Source: Candidatus Roizmanbacteria bacterium CG_4_9_14_0_8_um_filter_34_12
GTDB taxonomy: Bacteria > Patescibacteriota > Microgenomatia > UBA1406 > GWC2-37-13
Direction of reading: 5' to 3'
Length of the DNA stretch: 6,392 bases
Assembly: GCA_002789465.1 (NCBI GenBank)
Contig: PFTH01000071.1
Location: 1-6,392, forward strand
Positions 1-5,380 of this stretch are shown piece after piece. The notes under the pieces are model-generated. The model did no database searches. It was not told where the DNA came from and saw only the letters and a program-made list of their open reading frames with translations. Every line of letters starts with the position of its first letter. Position 1 is the first letter of the stretch. A program made the translations under genes and the position numbers.

Positions 1-1
1 T

Positions 2-1054
2 ATATTGTTATTGTTTTGGTATGTGCTTTATCCAATTTGGCTTCCGATTAAATGGTATTTGTATGGAAGAGATCCAAAGGTTGAAACTGGTGTGGTTCGT
101 GCTTGGTATGACCCTCCACAAACAAAAGATAAACGTTTATTTACACCAGGTGAAACAGGAACAGTTGTTGATGAAAGTGTTGATCTGCGTGATATTTTAG
201 CAACTGTGGTTGATTTGGCAAGACGGGGATTTATTCGCATTGAAGAAAAAAAGAAAGGTGATTTTTATTTGATTAAACTAAAAAAATTTGTCACAGATAA
301 TTCTTTACCCCGTAACCAGAAAGCTCCGAGTGTAAACCCAGAGATGAATGGGGAGTTACCACGCAGTGACCATCAAAATGCCCCGAGTGCAAGTTCGGGG
401 TTACGGGGTTTACAAGAATACGAAAAAAAACTACTTCAAGGAATTTTTGAATCAGAGATAGAAGTTAGATTAAAAGATCAGGAACTATATGAAACAGTTG
501 AAGATGTCAAAAAAACACTTTATCAAAGCTTAATTACAAACGGGTCTTTTCCTGATGATCCGCAAAGAAAACGAACATTTTATAATGTAATTGCAGGTAT
601 GGCGTTGTTTACAGGAAACTTGTTTTTGGTTTTAATGGCCTTGATTTTTGGTCGAGTGATGTTTAAAAAAACTAGATTGGGAAGAGAACAAGCGAATGTC
701 GCCAAATCACTTTATAACTTTATTTCAAGCCAAACAAGACAACTGGAGTTTCAGGCTAATAAACAGATGTTTTTCGAAAAATTACTTCCCTTTGCAGTTG
801 CTTTTGGTGTTGAAAAGGTTTGGGCAAAAAGATTTTCTAATCTTAAACTAACACCGCCCGATTGGTATCGAGGTTATGGTAATAATACTTTTACCACAGC
901 ATATTTTATATCCAGTTTAAATTCATCATTAAATAGTTTTTCCAGCGTTTCCCAACCTCCAACACCAACTACTTCAACCTCTGGTTTTTCTTCTGGTTTT
1001 AGCGGAGGATCATCTGGGGGTGGAGGCGGTGGAGGAGGTGGAGGATCGTGGTGA
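2..1054 (+). CDS. DUF2207 family membrane protein, C-terminal part (5' end outside window)
   Basis: The reading frame is open from base 2, so the true start lies upstream. The TTG at base 5 is unlikely to be the start; residue numbers below count from it. A hydrophobic segment (about 1-18) is followed by GRDPK and a YDPP motif (35-38). Next comes a cytosolic domain with the pattern TPGETGTVVDE, VDLRDILATVVDLARRG, IRIEE (47-81), the usual order in DUF2207 (YciQ-like) proteins. A second membrane segment lies at about 196-218. It is followed by a conserved helical stretch ending LLPFAVAFGVEKVWAKRF (260-277), a Ser/Thr-rich stretch, and a tail of ten consecutive Gly ending in SW, typical of the family. 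Residues about 101-135 are encoded by a palindromic insert (separate entry) in the loop before LQEYEKKLL. The family's function is unknown. The visible part suggests a membrane-anchored protein with cytosolic domains. The family call is firm; the role is not. Confidence 0.87.
   Translation: MLLLFWYVLYPIWLPIKWYLYGRDPKVETGVVRAWYDPPQTKDKRLFTPGETGTVVDESVDLRDILATVVDLARRGFIRIEEKKKGDFYLIKLKKFVTDNSLPRNQKAPSVNPEMNGELPRSDHQNAPSASSGLRGLQEYEKKLLQGIFESEIEVRLKDQELYETVEDVKKTLYQSLITNGSFPDDPQRKRTFYNVIAGMALFTGNLFLVLMALIFGRVMFKKTRLGREQANVAKSLYNFISSQTRQLEFQANKQMFFEKLLPFAVAFGVEKVWAKRFSNLKLTPPDWYRGYGNNTFTTAYFISSLNSSLNSFSSVSQPPTPTTSTSGFSSGFSGGSSGGGGGGGGGGSW
307..409. repeat. GC-rich palindromic insert inside the DUF2207 gene
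   Basis: An 11-bp perfect inverted repeat bounds the segment: ACCCCGTAACC at 307-317 and GGTTACGGGGT at 399-409. Inside it are a hairpin (CCCCGA 381-386 with TCGGGG 395-400) and a near-direct repeat (CTCCGAGTGTAA at 324-335, CCCCGAGTGCAA at 381-392). The segment is visibly richer in G+C than the flanking gene. It is read through in frame with no stop and encodes a Pro/Ser/Asn-rich stretch (about residues 101-135) where the family normally has a short loop. It resembles a small palindromic mobile repeat that landed in a coding region and was tolerated. No transposase is present. The repeats are seen directly; the mobile origin is inferred. Confidence 0.6.
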
Positions 1055-1137
1055 CGTCCTCTTACGTTTAGGTTCGTTTCGAGGTTAATGACTATGTAAT
1101 TTTTTTCTTAAAATAAACTTGGTCTAAGTTCTGTACT

Positions 1138-1160
1138 AAAAAAAACTTCGGAAGAAGTTA
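1138..1160 (-). terminator. Rho-independent terminator of the radical SAM gene
   Basis: Read on the minus strand, the stem AACTTC-TTCC-GAAGTT (1160 down to 1145) runs directly into a run of T (down to 1138). It starts about 20 bases past the stop of the minus-strand gene. The 6-bp stem is AT-rich, but the tetraloop and T run are well placed. On the plus strand no T run directly follows the hairpin, so it probably does not serve the DUF2207 gene, for which I see no clear terminator in 1055-1137. Confidence 0.6.
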
Positions 1161-1180
1161 ACTATTCAAACGTTTTTTTA

Positions 1181-2818
1181 TTACATAAATTTGTCTAAAT
1201 AGTCAGCTGAATGATGTTGAATAAGCTCATCAAATTTTACTGTATTAATTCCAAAATTTCCATTTCCTATTTCTATTTTATATTTTTCTAAAATCAATAA
1301 CTGTTGTTTTTTTAATTCAACTAAACTATCTTTTAATGGTTCTAATTGTTTTATACTTTCTAGAAATAATTGCAGGACAATAGCACGAAGCTTGTTTAAA
1401 TTATCTTGACTATCTCTGTTTCCCTTTAGAGCTTCGACATGCATTTGTTTTAAATAAGGATTTATCCAATCATAAAATATTCGCATATACCCAGCGTGGA
1501 GTCCGATACTTGGATCTCGATATTTACATTCATAAGTAAGCATATTTTCATCAAGTTCACCAAGGAGTTTATAATTTGTAGAACCTTCTAATCTTCTAAT
1601 AGCGTGCTCATATGGAGTATTATATTGGACTCTCATATAACCAAAAGGTGCGCCCAATATCTTTGATAAAAAAAGAGCGTGAGGTTCCATAAAATTAGCC
1701 ATTTCTAGAAGTTCCTGCCAGTTTGACAAAGGATGATATGGAATAAAACCCTGAGTAACCTTTATTCCATAAGAATCAATTTTTTTTGCTGCAGCCAAAT
1801 TTGTAAGGGGGGTAATATGTTGGCCTTTATGCAAAATCTCAAGATGGGAACAACTATAAGATTCCGCGCCCATCCAAACATTAGCCAAGCCAGCCCTTTT
1901 TGCTTTTTGAAGAAATTCATCGTATTGTCTTTGTCGTTCAGAATTTGAAGAAATAACATGATCGGCGCGCATATTTATACCAAACGTAAATTTTGAATAT
2001 TTTTTTCTAAGGTTAATTAATTTATCCAAGATGTTTGCAAACAATCCTATATTAGTGCCAATTGGTTCTTCATCAGCAAAATCAAGATATCCATCATAAC
2101 CTAACCTAAGTAATTCTCCTACTTGAGCTGTTACATCTGCTAGGTCATATTGTTTCCATTTTCCTTGTTGTTCATTCAATGGACGTAAACAATAAGAACA
2201 AGCTCCCCAAAAACAGCCTCTCGTTGCTTCTGCTCTAGCATAATTAAAAGGTACTTCTCCCTTTTTAGGAACACCGTCTTGTCTCGGATAGTGTTCAGGA
2301 TATGCACCGATGACAAATTTCTGTTCTGGTATTGGATTCATTATCGAATATTCTTTAACTTCATTCGCAAAAGCGACTTCACCCCAACCACCTATTATTG
2401 TCAAAGGTAAGTCTGGAAATTCGTTAAAAAAAATATTAGGTAAATAAGTCGGTAAACTGCCACCTAATATAATTTGTGGACGATTTTCCGGACCAAATTC
2501 TTGTAGTTTTTTTAAAGTTTCTTGAAGTATTCTCAAAGTTCCTTGAGGAGCTGACAGGGCAAGAATATTTGGATGATTTGTCCGAACAAATGCAATAATT
2601 TCTTCGGCATATTGGGTCCGAGCAAGTATCGTTGCATGAAGAGTTGGCTGAACACGACCAACCTCGCCAGATAAACTAAACAATGGTATTGGGTAATAAT
2701 CATGGCTTATAGGAGTAGTTAAGGCAATATTACTTATAGTTAGCGGGTGTTGAAGTTGTCCGTCGACCTCTCGGGCAACCCCCGTATGTGTTTGCGATAT
2801 TATTTCTAAGTTACTCAT
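1181..2818 (-). CDS. Radical SAM protein with B12-binding-like N-terminal domain
   Basis: The protein is 545 aa from the ATG at 2818. The frame extends 12 codons further to a TTG, but the ATG is preferred: TAGG lies 9 bases upstream of it, and the TTG has no support. Residues about 50-160 look like a cobalamin-binding Rossmann-type domain (QIILGGSLPTYLP at 115-127, then IIGGWGEVAF at 141-150). No DxHxxG cobalamin-ligand motif is visible, so B12 binding would be base-off or absent. The radical SAM core starts at TRGCFWGACSYC, with Cys 202, 207 and 210 in a CX4CX2C spacing rather than the usual CX3CX2C. It continues with YLDFADEEP (244-252) and MGAES (316-320), equivalent to strand motifs that hold SAM in this fold. 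A Lys/Leu-rich helical tail covers about 465-515. Class B enzymes of this build carry out methylations, ring closures and other radical reactions; the substrate cannot be told from sequence or neighbours. The gene is monocistronic, with its own promoter and terminator. Confidence 0.85.
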   Translation of the reverse strand: MSNLEIISQTHTGVAREVDGQLQHPLTISNIALTTPISHDYYPIPLFSLSGEVGRVQPTLHATILARTQYAEEIIAFVRTNHPNILALSAPQGTLRILQETLKKLQEFGPENRPQIILGGSLPTYLPNIFFNEFPDLPLTIIGGWGEVAFANEVKEYSIMNPIPEQKFVIGAYPEHYPRQDGVPKKGEVPFNYARAEATRGCFWGACSYCLRPLNEQQGKWKQYDLADVTAQVGELLRLGYDGYLDFADEEPIGTNIGLFANILDKLINLRKKYSKFTFGINMRADHVISSNSERQRQYDEFLQKAKRAGLANVWMGAESYSCSHLEILHKGQHITPLTNLAAAKKIDSYGIKVTQGFIPYHPLSNWQELLEMANFMEPHALFLSKILGAPFGYMRVQYNTPYEHAIRRLEGSTNYKLLGELDENMLTYECKYRDPSIGLHAGYMRIFYDWINPYLKQMHVEALKGNRDSQDNLNKLRAIVLQLFLESIKQLEPLKDSLVELKKQQLLILEKYKIEIGNGNFGINTVKFDELIQHHSADYLDKFM

Positions 2819-2858
2819 AAATATTAACCTAATTGGATTTAAATTGAAGCTCAACTAT

Positions 2859-2895
2859 TTTGAGGCTAAATTTACTGTGATTTTGGCACCTCAAA
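2859..2895 (-). other. Possible leader hairpin of the radical SAM mRNA
   Basis: The 7-bp inverted repeat TTTGAGG (2859-2865) and CCTCAAA (2889-2895) encloses 23 bases. It lies in the roughly 85-base untranslated leader expected from the promoter at 2911-2939. It could form a weak 5' hairpin. The leader is too short for a cobalamin riboswitch and I see no B12 box, so no riboswitch is claimed. Confidence 0.25.
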
Positions 2896-3074
2896 TTTTT
2901 TATTACTCATATTATACGCAATTTTATCTAAGTTCTCAAATGAAACATCTATATTTAGAAAGTCTTTATCGTGTTGTTTTGATATTCCTCTAAGTGTTTA
3001 TATGGAGTTACAAATTCCATATATTGCAGATTTTTAGTTAACTCAGATTTTTCAATGAGTAGTAATAGGACTAA
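2872..3074 (-). pseudogene. Frameshifted, protein-like remnant in the 2819-3190 gap
   Basis: On the minus strand, an open stretch from 3074 to 2955 reads protein-like, with IEKSELTKNLQY then MEFVTPYKHLEEYQNN, before a stop at 2955-2957. A second frame, open from 2997 to a TAA at 2872-2874, continues in the same style: DKDFLNIDVSFENLDKIAY, then NMSNKKFEVPKSQ. A single-base shift in the overlap (2955-2997), for example in the AACAACAC stretch, would join them into about 67 residues. No family is recognised. The only ATG in the first half is at 3020, with no Shine-Dalgarno. It may be a decayed small gene, or an intact one with a sequencing error. The promoter of the radical SAM gene overlaps its 3' part, so chance openness in AT-rich DNA cannot be excluded. 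Confidence 0.35.
2911..2939 (-). promoter_or_regulatory. Promoter of the radical SAM gene
   Basis: On the minus strand, TTGAGA (2939-2934) and a perfect TATAAT (2916-2911) are separated by exactly 17 bp. This is a near-consensus housekeeping sigma factor promoter. Transcription would begin near 2904, leaving a leader of about 85 bases before the ATG at 2818. No clear operator dyad is seen around it. Confidence 0.6.
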
Positions 3075-3109
3075 TTAGATTTCGATTATTGATTAAAGAA
3101 CACTAACTA

Positions 3110-3138
3110 TTGACATTTGATATTGTTTGTCATATACT
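3110..3138 (+). promoter_or_regulatory. Promoter with operator-like dyad for the toxin-antitoxin operon
   Basis: A perfect -35 TTGACA (3110-3115) and TATACT (3133-3138) are spaced by 17 bp. A dyad, TGACA (3111-3115) and TGTCA (3128-3132) around a central ATAT, fills the space between the two boxes. This is where a ribbon-helix-helix antitoxin would bind to repress its own operon, as known for BrnA-type antitoxins. A second imperfect inverted repeat, ACTAGAAAAA (3136-3145) and TTTTTCCAGT (3163-3172), follows in the leader. The promoter is well supported; its use by the antitoxin is inferred. Confidence 0.68.
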
Positions 3139-3190
3139 AGAAAAAATTGAATCTGGCATTAGTTTTTCCAGTATAAACACTTAACTAAAT

Positions 3191-3466
3191 ATGTTTTATG
3201 AGTGGAATAGTGAAAAGAATGATAAGCTGAAAAAAGAAAGAGAGATTGGTTTTGAGCAAGTTGTAAAGGCAATTACGTCAAGCAACTCAATTAAAGTAGA
3301 GAAAAACCCAAATAAAAAATATTTTAATCAATTTATTTACATTATTAAAATTAACAATTACTGTTACTTAATACCATTTGTAAAAGATAATAATGTTGCA
3401 TTTTTGAAAACTATTATTCCAAGTCGAAAAGCAACAAAAAAATATATTTCAAAATTTATAAATTAA
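3191..3466 (+). CDS. BrnT-like toxin of a type II toxin-antitoxin pair
   Basis: The 91-aa protein opens with YEWNSEKNDKLKKEREIGFE (3-22), matching the BrnT pattern of an aromatic-Glu-Trp start, a Lys-rich helix and an aromatic-Glu. It continues with IYIIKINNYCYLIPFV (49-64), the beta-strand core, and ends TIIPSRKATKKY (74-85), the conserved C-terminal helix with its Ser-Arg-Lys-Ala motif. Proteins of this fold are RelE-like ribonucleases that block translation when free of antitoxin. Catalytic residues are not assigned here. It is the first gene of a two-gene operon, with the antitoxin starting 9 bases after its stop; toxin-first order is usual for brnTA. No Shine-Dalgarno precedes the ATG. 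The family is likely but sequence identity to characterised BrnT is probably low, so no gene symbol is given. Confidence 0.75.
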   Translation: MFYEWNSEKNDKLKKEREIGFEQVVKAITSSNSIKVEKNPNKKYFNQFIYIIKINNYCYLIPFVKDNNVAFLKTIIPSRKATKKYISKFIN

Positions 3467-3475
3467 TGATTTATT

Positions 3476-3754
3476 ATGAAAAAATATAAACTAGATGATG
3501 AAGAAAAACAGATTCTGAAAGATTATAATGACGGAAAGTATGTATCAGTTAATAATTTAGATGAAGAGATAAAACTTGCCCGAGAAGCGGCTATTAATAC
3601 CATTCAAAAAAAGAAGAACATCAATATTCGTTTAACAGAAAAAGATCTTCAAAAACTCAAAGCCAGATCAGTGGAGACAGGTTTACCTTATCAGACTTTG
3701 GCCGCTGCAGTGCTGCGTCAGTATATTGAACGAAAGGTTACATTAACTCTCTAG
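3476..3754 (+). CDS. Ribbon-helix-helix (BrnA/CopG-like) antitoxin
   Basis: The 92-aa protein has an acidic and basic N-terminal part (KLDDEEKQILKDYNDGKY, 5-22) that in this group is thought to wrap around the toxin. A ribbon-helix-helix DNA-binding domain follows: beta strand NINIRLT (48-54), helix KDLQKLKARSVET (56-68), turn at Gly69, and helix starting YQTLAAAVLRQYI (72-84). Such antitoxins neutralise the partner by direct binding and repress the operon as dimers on palindromic sites. A suitable dyad lies in the operon promoter (3111-3132). The gene follows the toxin after 9 bases and is translated without an obvious Shine-Dalgarno. Its 3' third is richer in G+C than the surrounding DNA. 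The RHH call is firm; exact subfamily is less so. Confidence 0.78.
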   Translation: MKKYKLDDEEKQILKDYNDGKYVSVNNLDEEIKLAREAAINTIQKKKNINIRLTEKDLQKLKARSVETGLPYQTLAAAVLRQYIERKVTLTL

Positions 3755-3767
3755 ATGATAAAAACTT

Positions 3768-3796
3768 TTGACAATCAATCAGTATTTTGTTACAAA
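3768..3796 (+). promoter_or_regulatory. Likely purB promoter
   Basis: A perfect -35 TTGACA (3768-3773) is followed after 17 bp by TACAAA (3791-3796), a moderate -10 (4 of 6). It lies just after the antitoxin stop and 35 bases before the purB ATG. The -10 box overlaps the small palindrome TTTGT-T-ACAAA (3786-3796), which could be an operator, though nothing else supports that. Read-through from the toxin-antitoxin operon is also possible, as no terminator is visible between 3755 and 3767. Confidence 0.5.
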
Positions 3797-3830
3797 TGGT
3801 AGGGTATAGATTTTTTAAATTTTATCCTTA

Positions 3831-5228
3831 ATGGATAGCAAGATAAACAATAAATTTTCAACTGAAGATGCGCTTACACCTCTTGATGGGAGAAATCGTC
3901 ATAAACTCAAAACATTAACCCCTTTTTTTTCAGATAGAGCATTAAATTATTATCGTGTGTTTGTTGAAATTGAGTATTTGAAAGCCTTATCTTCTTCTGG
4001 AACAATCCGCGAATTTACAAATAAAGAGTTTAATTTATTGACTTCATTTTTAGTCAAACTACAAGCAAGAGATGAAATAGGGCTTGATACGATTCGTCAA
4101 ATAGAAAAGAAAACCAATCATGATGTTAAAGCAGTCGAATTATTTATTCAGAATGAGTTACAGAGGACTTCTTTGAAAGATGTTGTTTCTATGGTACATT
4201 TTGGTTTAACTTCAGATGATATTAATAACTGCGCATACGCATTGATGATAAAGCACTCTACTCAACAAGTTATTATTCCAAGCATTGATAAAATAATTGA
4301 AAACTTAAGTGAATTGATAAAATCTTCAAAAAATATTCAAATGTTGGGTCGAACACACGGACAACCTGCAGCGCCCACGATCTTGGGTAAAGAATTATTG
4401 GTTTTTCATCAACGTTTATTAGAAGAATTGGCAAACTTAAAAAAGTTGAACATAAAAGCGAAGTTAAACGGTAATACAGGTAACTTTAATGTTCATAAAT
4501 TATTAATTCCAAAGACAAATTGGCTAGAATTTAGTCAGAAATTCATTAAGACACTTGGATTGACACCAGACTTGGTGACAACACAAATAGAGCCATATGA
4601 CAGTTTGATTATTATGTTCGCGTCACTAATAAGAATTAATAATATTATAATAGGGCTTTGTCAAGACCTATGGCAGTATATTATGCTTGGTTATTTTTAC
4701 CAACAGGTTATAAAAACCGAGACCGGATCAACTGCGCTACCATACAAAACTAACCCAATATATTTTGAGGGAGCAGAAGGAGGTTTTGGAATTGCCAATG
4801 CTCTTTTTGAATTTTATAGCAGGAAATTATCTTACTCTCGTTTACAGCGCGATTTATCTGACAGCACAGTGCGTCGTTCTTTTGGAATTGCATTTGGATA
4901 TAGTTTACTATCATATCAAAGCGTTGAAGAAGGACTAAAAAGAATTTCACCTAATAAAAAAGTAATTGTAGATGATTTAATCAAACATATTGAAATTTTA
5001 TCAGAGCCAATTCAAAATCTGCTACGATTGCGAGGGAAAATTGACGCTTATGAACAAGCCAAAAACTTTTTCCGTGGAAAAGAAATTACCATGGACGGAT
5101 TGCATAATTTTATTATGGGTTTGGATTTGAGCGAAGCAAATAAAAAAGTTCTATTAAATTTGACACCGGAAAAGTATGTTGGGTATGCGGAGGAGATTAT
5201 AGATATGATGCTTTCATTTAATAAATAA
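3831..5228 (+). CDS. purB: Adenylosuccinate lyase
   Basis: PurB cleaves adenylosuccinate to AMP + fumarate and, in de novo synthesis, SAICAR to AICAR + fumarate. At 465 aa it is close to the E. coli enzyme (456 aa) and collinear with it. Matching landmarks are LTPLDGR (15-21), KKTNHDVKAVE (93-103), HFGLTSDDINN (123-133), RTHGQPA (174-180) with the general-acid His176, NGNTGNFNVH (213-222), TTQIEPYDS (250-258), RLQRDLSDSTVRR (337-349) and LSEPIQ (390-395). The flexible signature loop reads GSTALPYKTNP (299-309) where E. coli has GSSTMPHKVNP. The catalytic Ser (Ser300), Lys306 and Asn308 are kept; the second Ser is Thr and Met is Leu. The ATG follows an AT-rich leader without Shine-Dalgarno. 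With purA downstream it forms the IMP-to-AMP module. Only the AMP role is supported by context, since no de novo purine genes are visible. Confidence 0.96.
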   Translation: MDSKINNKFSTEDALTPLDGRNRHKLKTLTPFFSDRALNYYRVFVEIEYLKALSSSGTIREFTNKEFNLLTSFLVKLQARDEIGLDTIRQIEKKTNHDVKAVELFIQNELQRTSLKDVVSMVHFGLTSDDINNCAYALMIKHSTQQVIIPSIDKIIENLSELIKSSKNIQMLGRTHGQPAAPTILGKELLVFHQRLLEELANLKKLNIKAKLNGNTGNFNVHKLLIPKTNWLEFSQKFIKTLGLTPDLVTTQIEPYDSLIIMFASLIRINNIIIGLCQDLWQYIMLGYFYQQVIKTETGSTALPYKTNPIYFEGAEGGFGIANALFEFYSRKLSYSRLQRDLSDSTVRRSFGIAFGYSLLSYQSVEEGLKRISPNKKVIVDDLIKHIEILSEPIQNLLRLRGKIDAYEQAKNFFRGKEITMDGLHNFIMGLDLSEANKKVLLNLTPEKYVGYAEEIIDMMLSFNK

Positions 5229-5377
5229 ATTCAAATGTCAAAGATCAAATATCAAATCAATTTTAAAATTCAAAGCACAAAAAGATTTAGTAATTAATAG
5301 ATTGTAATATCGCTTTTTTGGATTTTGTCATTTGGACTTGATTTGAATCTTTAAATTTTGTTATTTGTTATTTTTAA
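5229..5377. repeat. Inverted array of CAAA heptads between purB and purA
   Basis: The left arm holds four tandem heptamers ending CAAA: ATTCAAA, TGTCAAA, GATCAAA, TATCAAA (5229-5256). The right arm holds the complement: TTTGGAT, TTTGTCA, TTTGGAC (5317-5337), TTTGAAT (5342-5348) and two TTTGTTA (5357-5370). The arms form a large imperfect inverted repeat around a non-repetitive middle of about 60 bases. I recall similar CAAA-rich elements between genes of Candidate Phyla Radiation genomes; that is memory, not a search. Heptad spacing is not helical (10.5 bp) and the element has no coding potential. It replaces any clear purA promoter or purB terminator in this gap. Confidence 0.6.
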
Positions 5378-5380
5378 TAT

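Noticed and set aside
28..240. 70-aa open frame on the minus strand
   Set aside because: It is antisense to a well-conserved part of the DUF2207 gene and has no recognisable domain.
1065..1086. Short tandem repeat CGTTTAGGTT / CGTTTCGAGGTT after the DUF2207 gene
   Set aside because: Two imperfect copies are too few to support a repeat element, and it forms no terminator.
1733..1959. Open frames of 65-71 aa on both strands inside the radical SAM gene
   Set aside because: They overlap conserved radical SAM core sequence in other frames and look like shadows.
2819..2904. Cobalamin riboswitch ahead of the B12-type radical SAM gene
   Set aside because: The leader is only about 85 bases and lacks a B12 box; only a weak 7-bp hairpin is seen.
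2999..3023. 8-bp inverted repeat TATATGGA/TCCATATA as a terminator
   Set aside because: It is AT-rich, has a 9-base loop and no adjoining T run on either strand; it may be chance within the protein-like remnant.
4750..4950. 66-aa minus-strand open frame inside purB
   Set aside because: It is antisense to the conserved PurB signature region, with no support of its own.
5229..5377. CRISPR array
   Set aside because: The units are 7 bases with no spacers of regular length and occur in both orientations, unlike any CRISPR repeat-spacer pattern.
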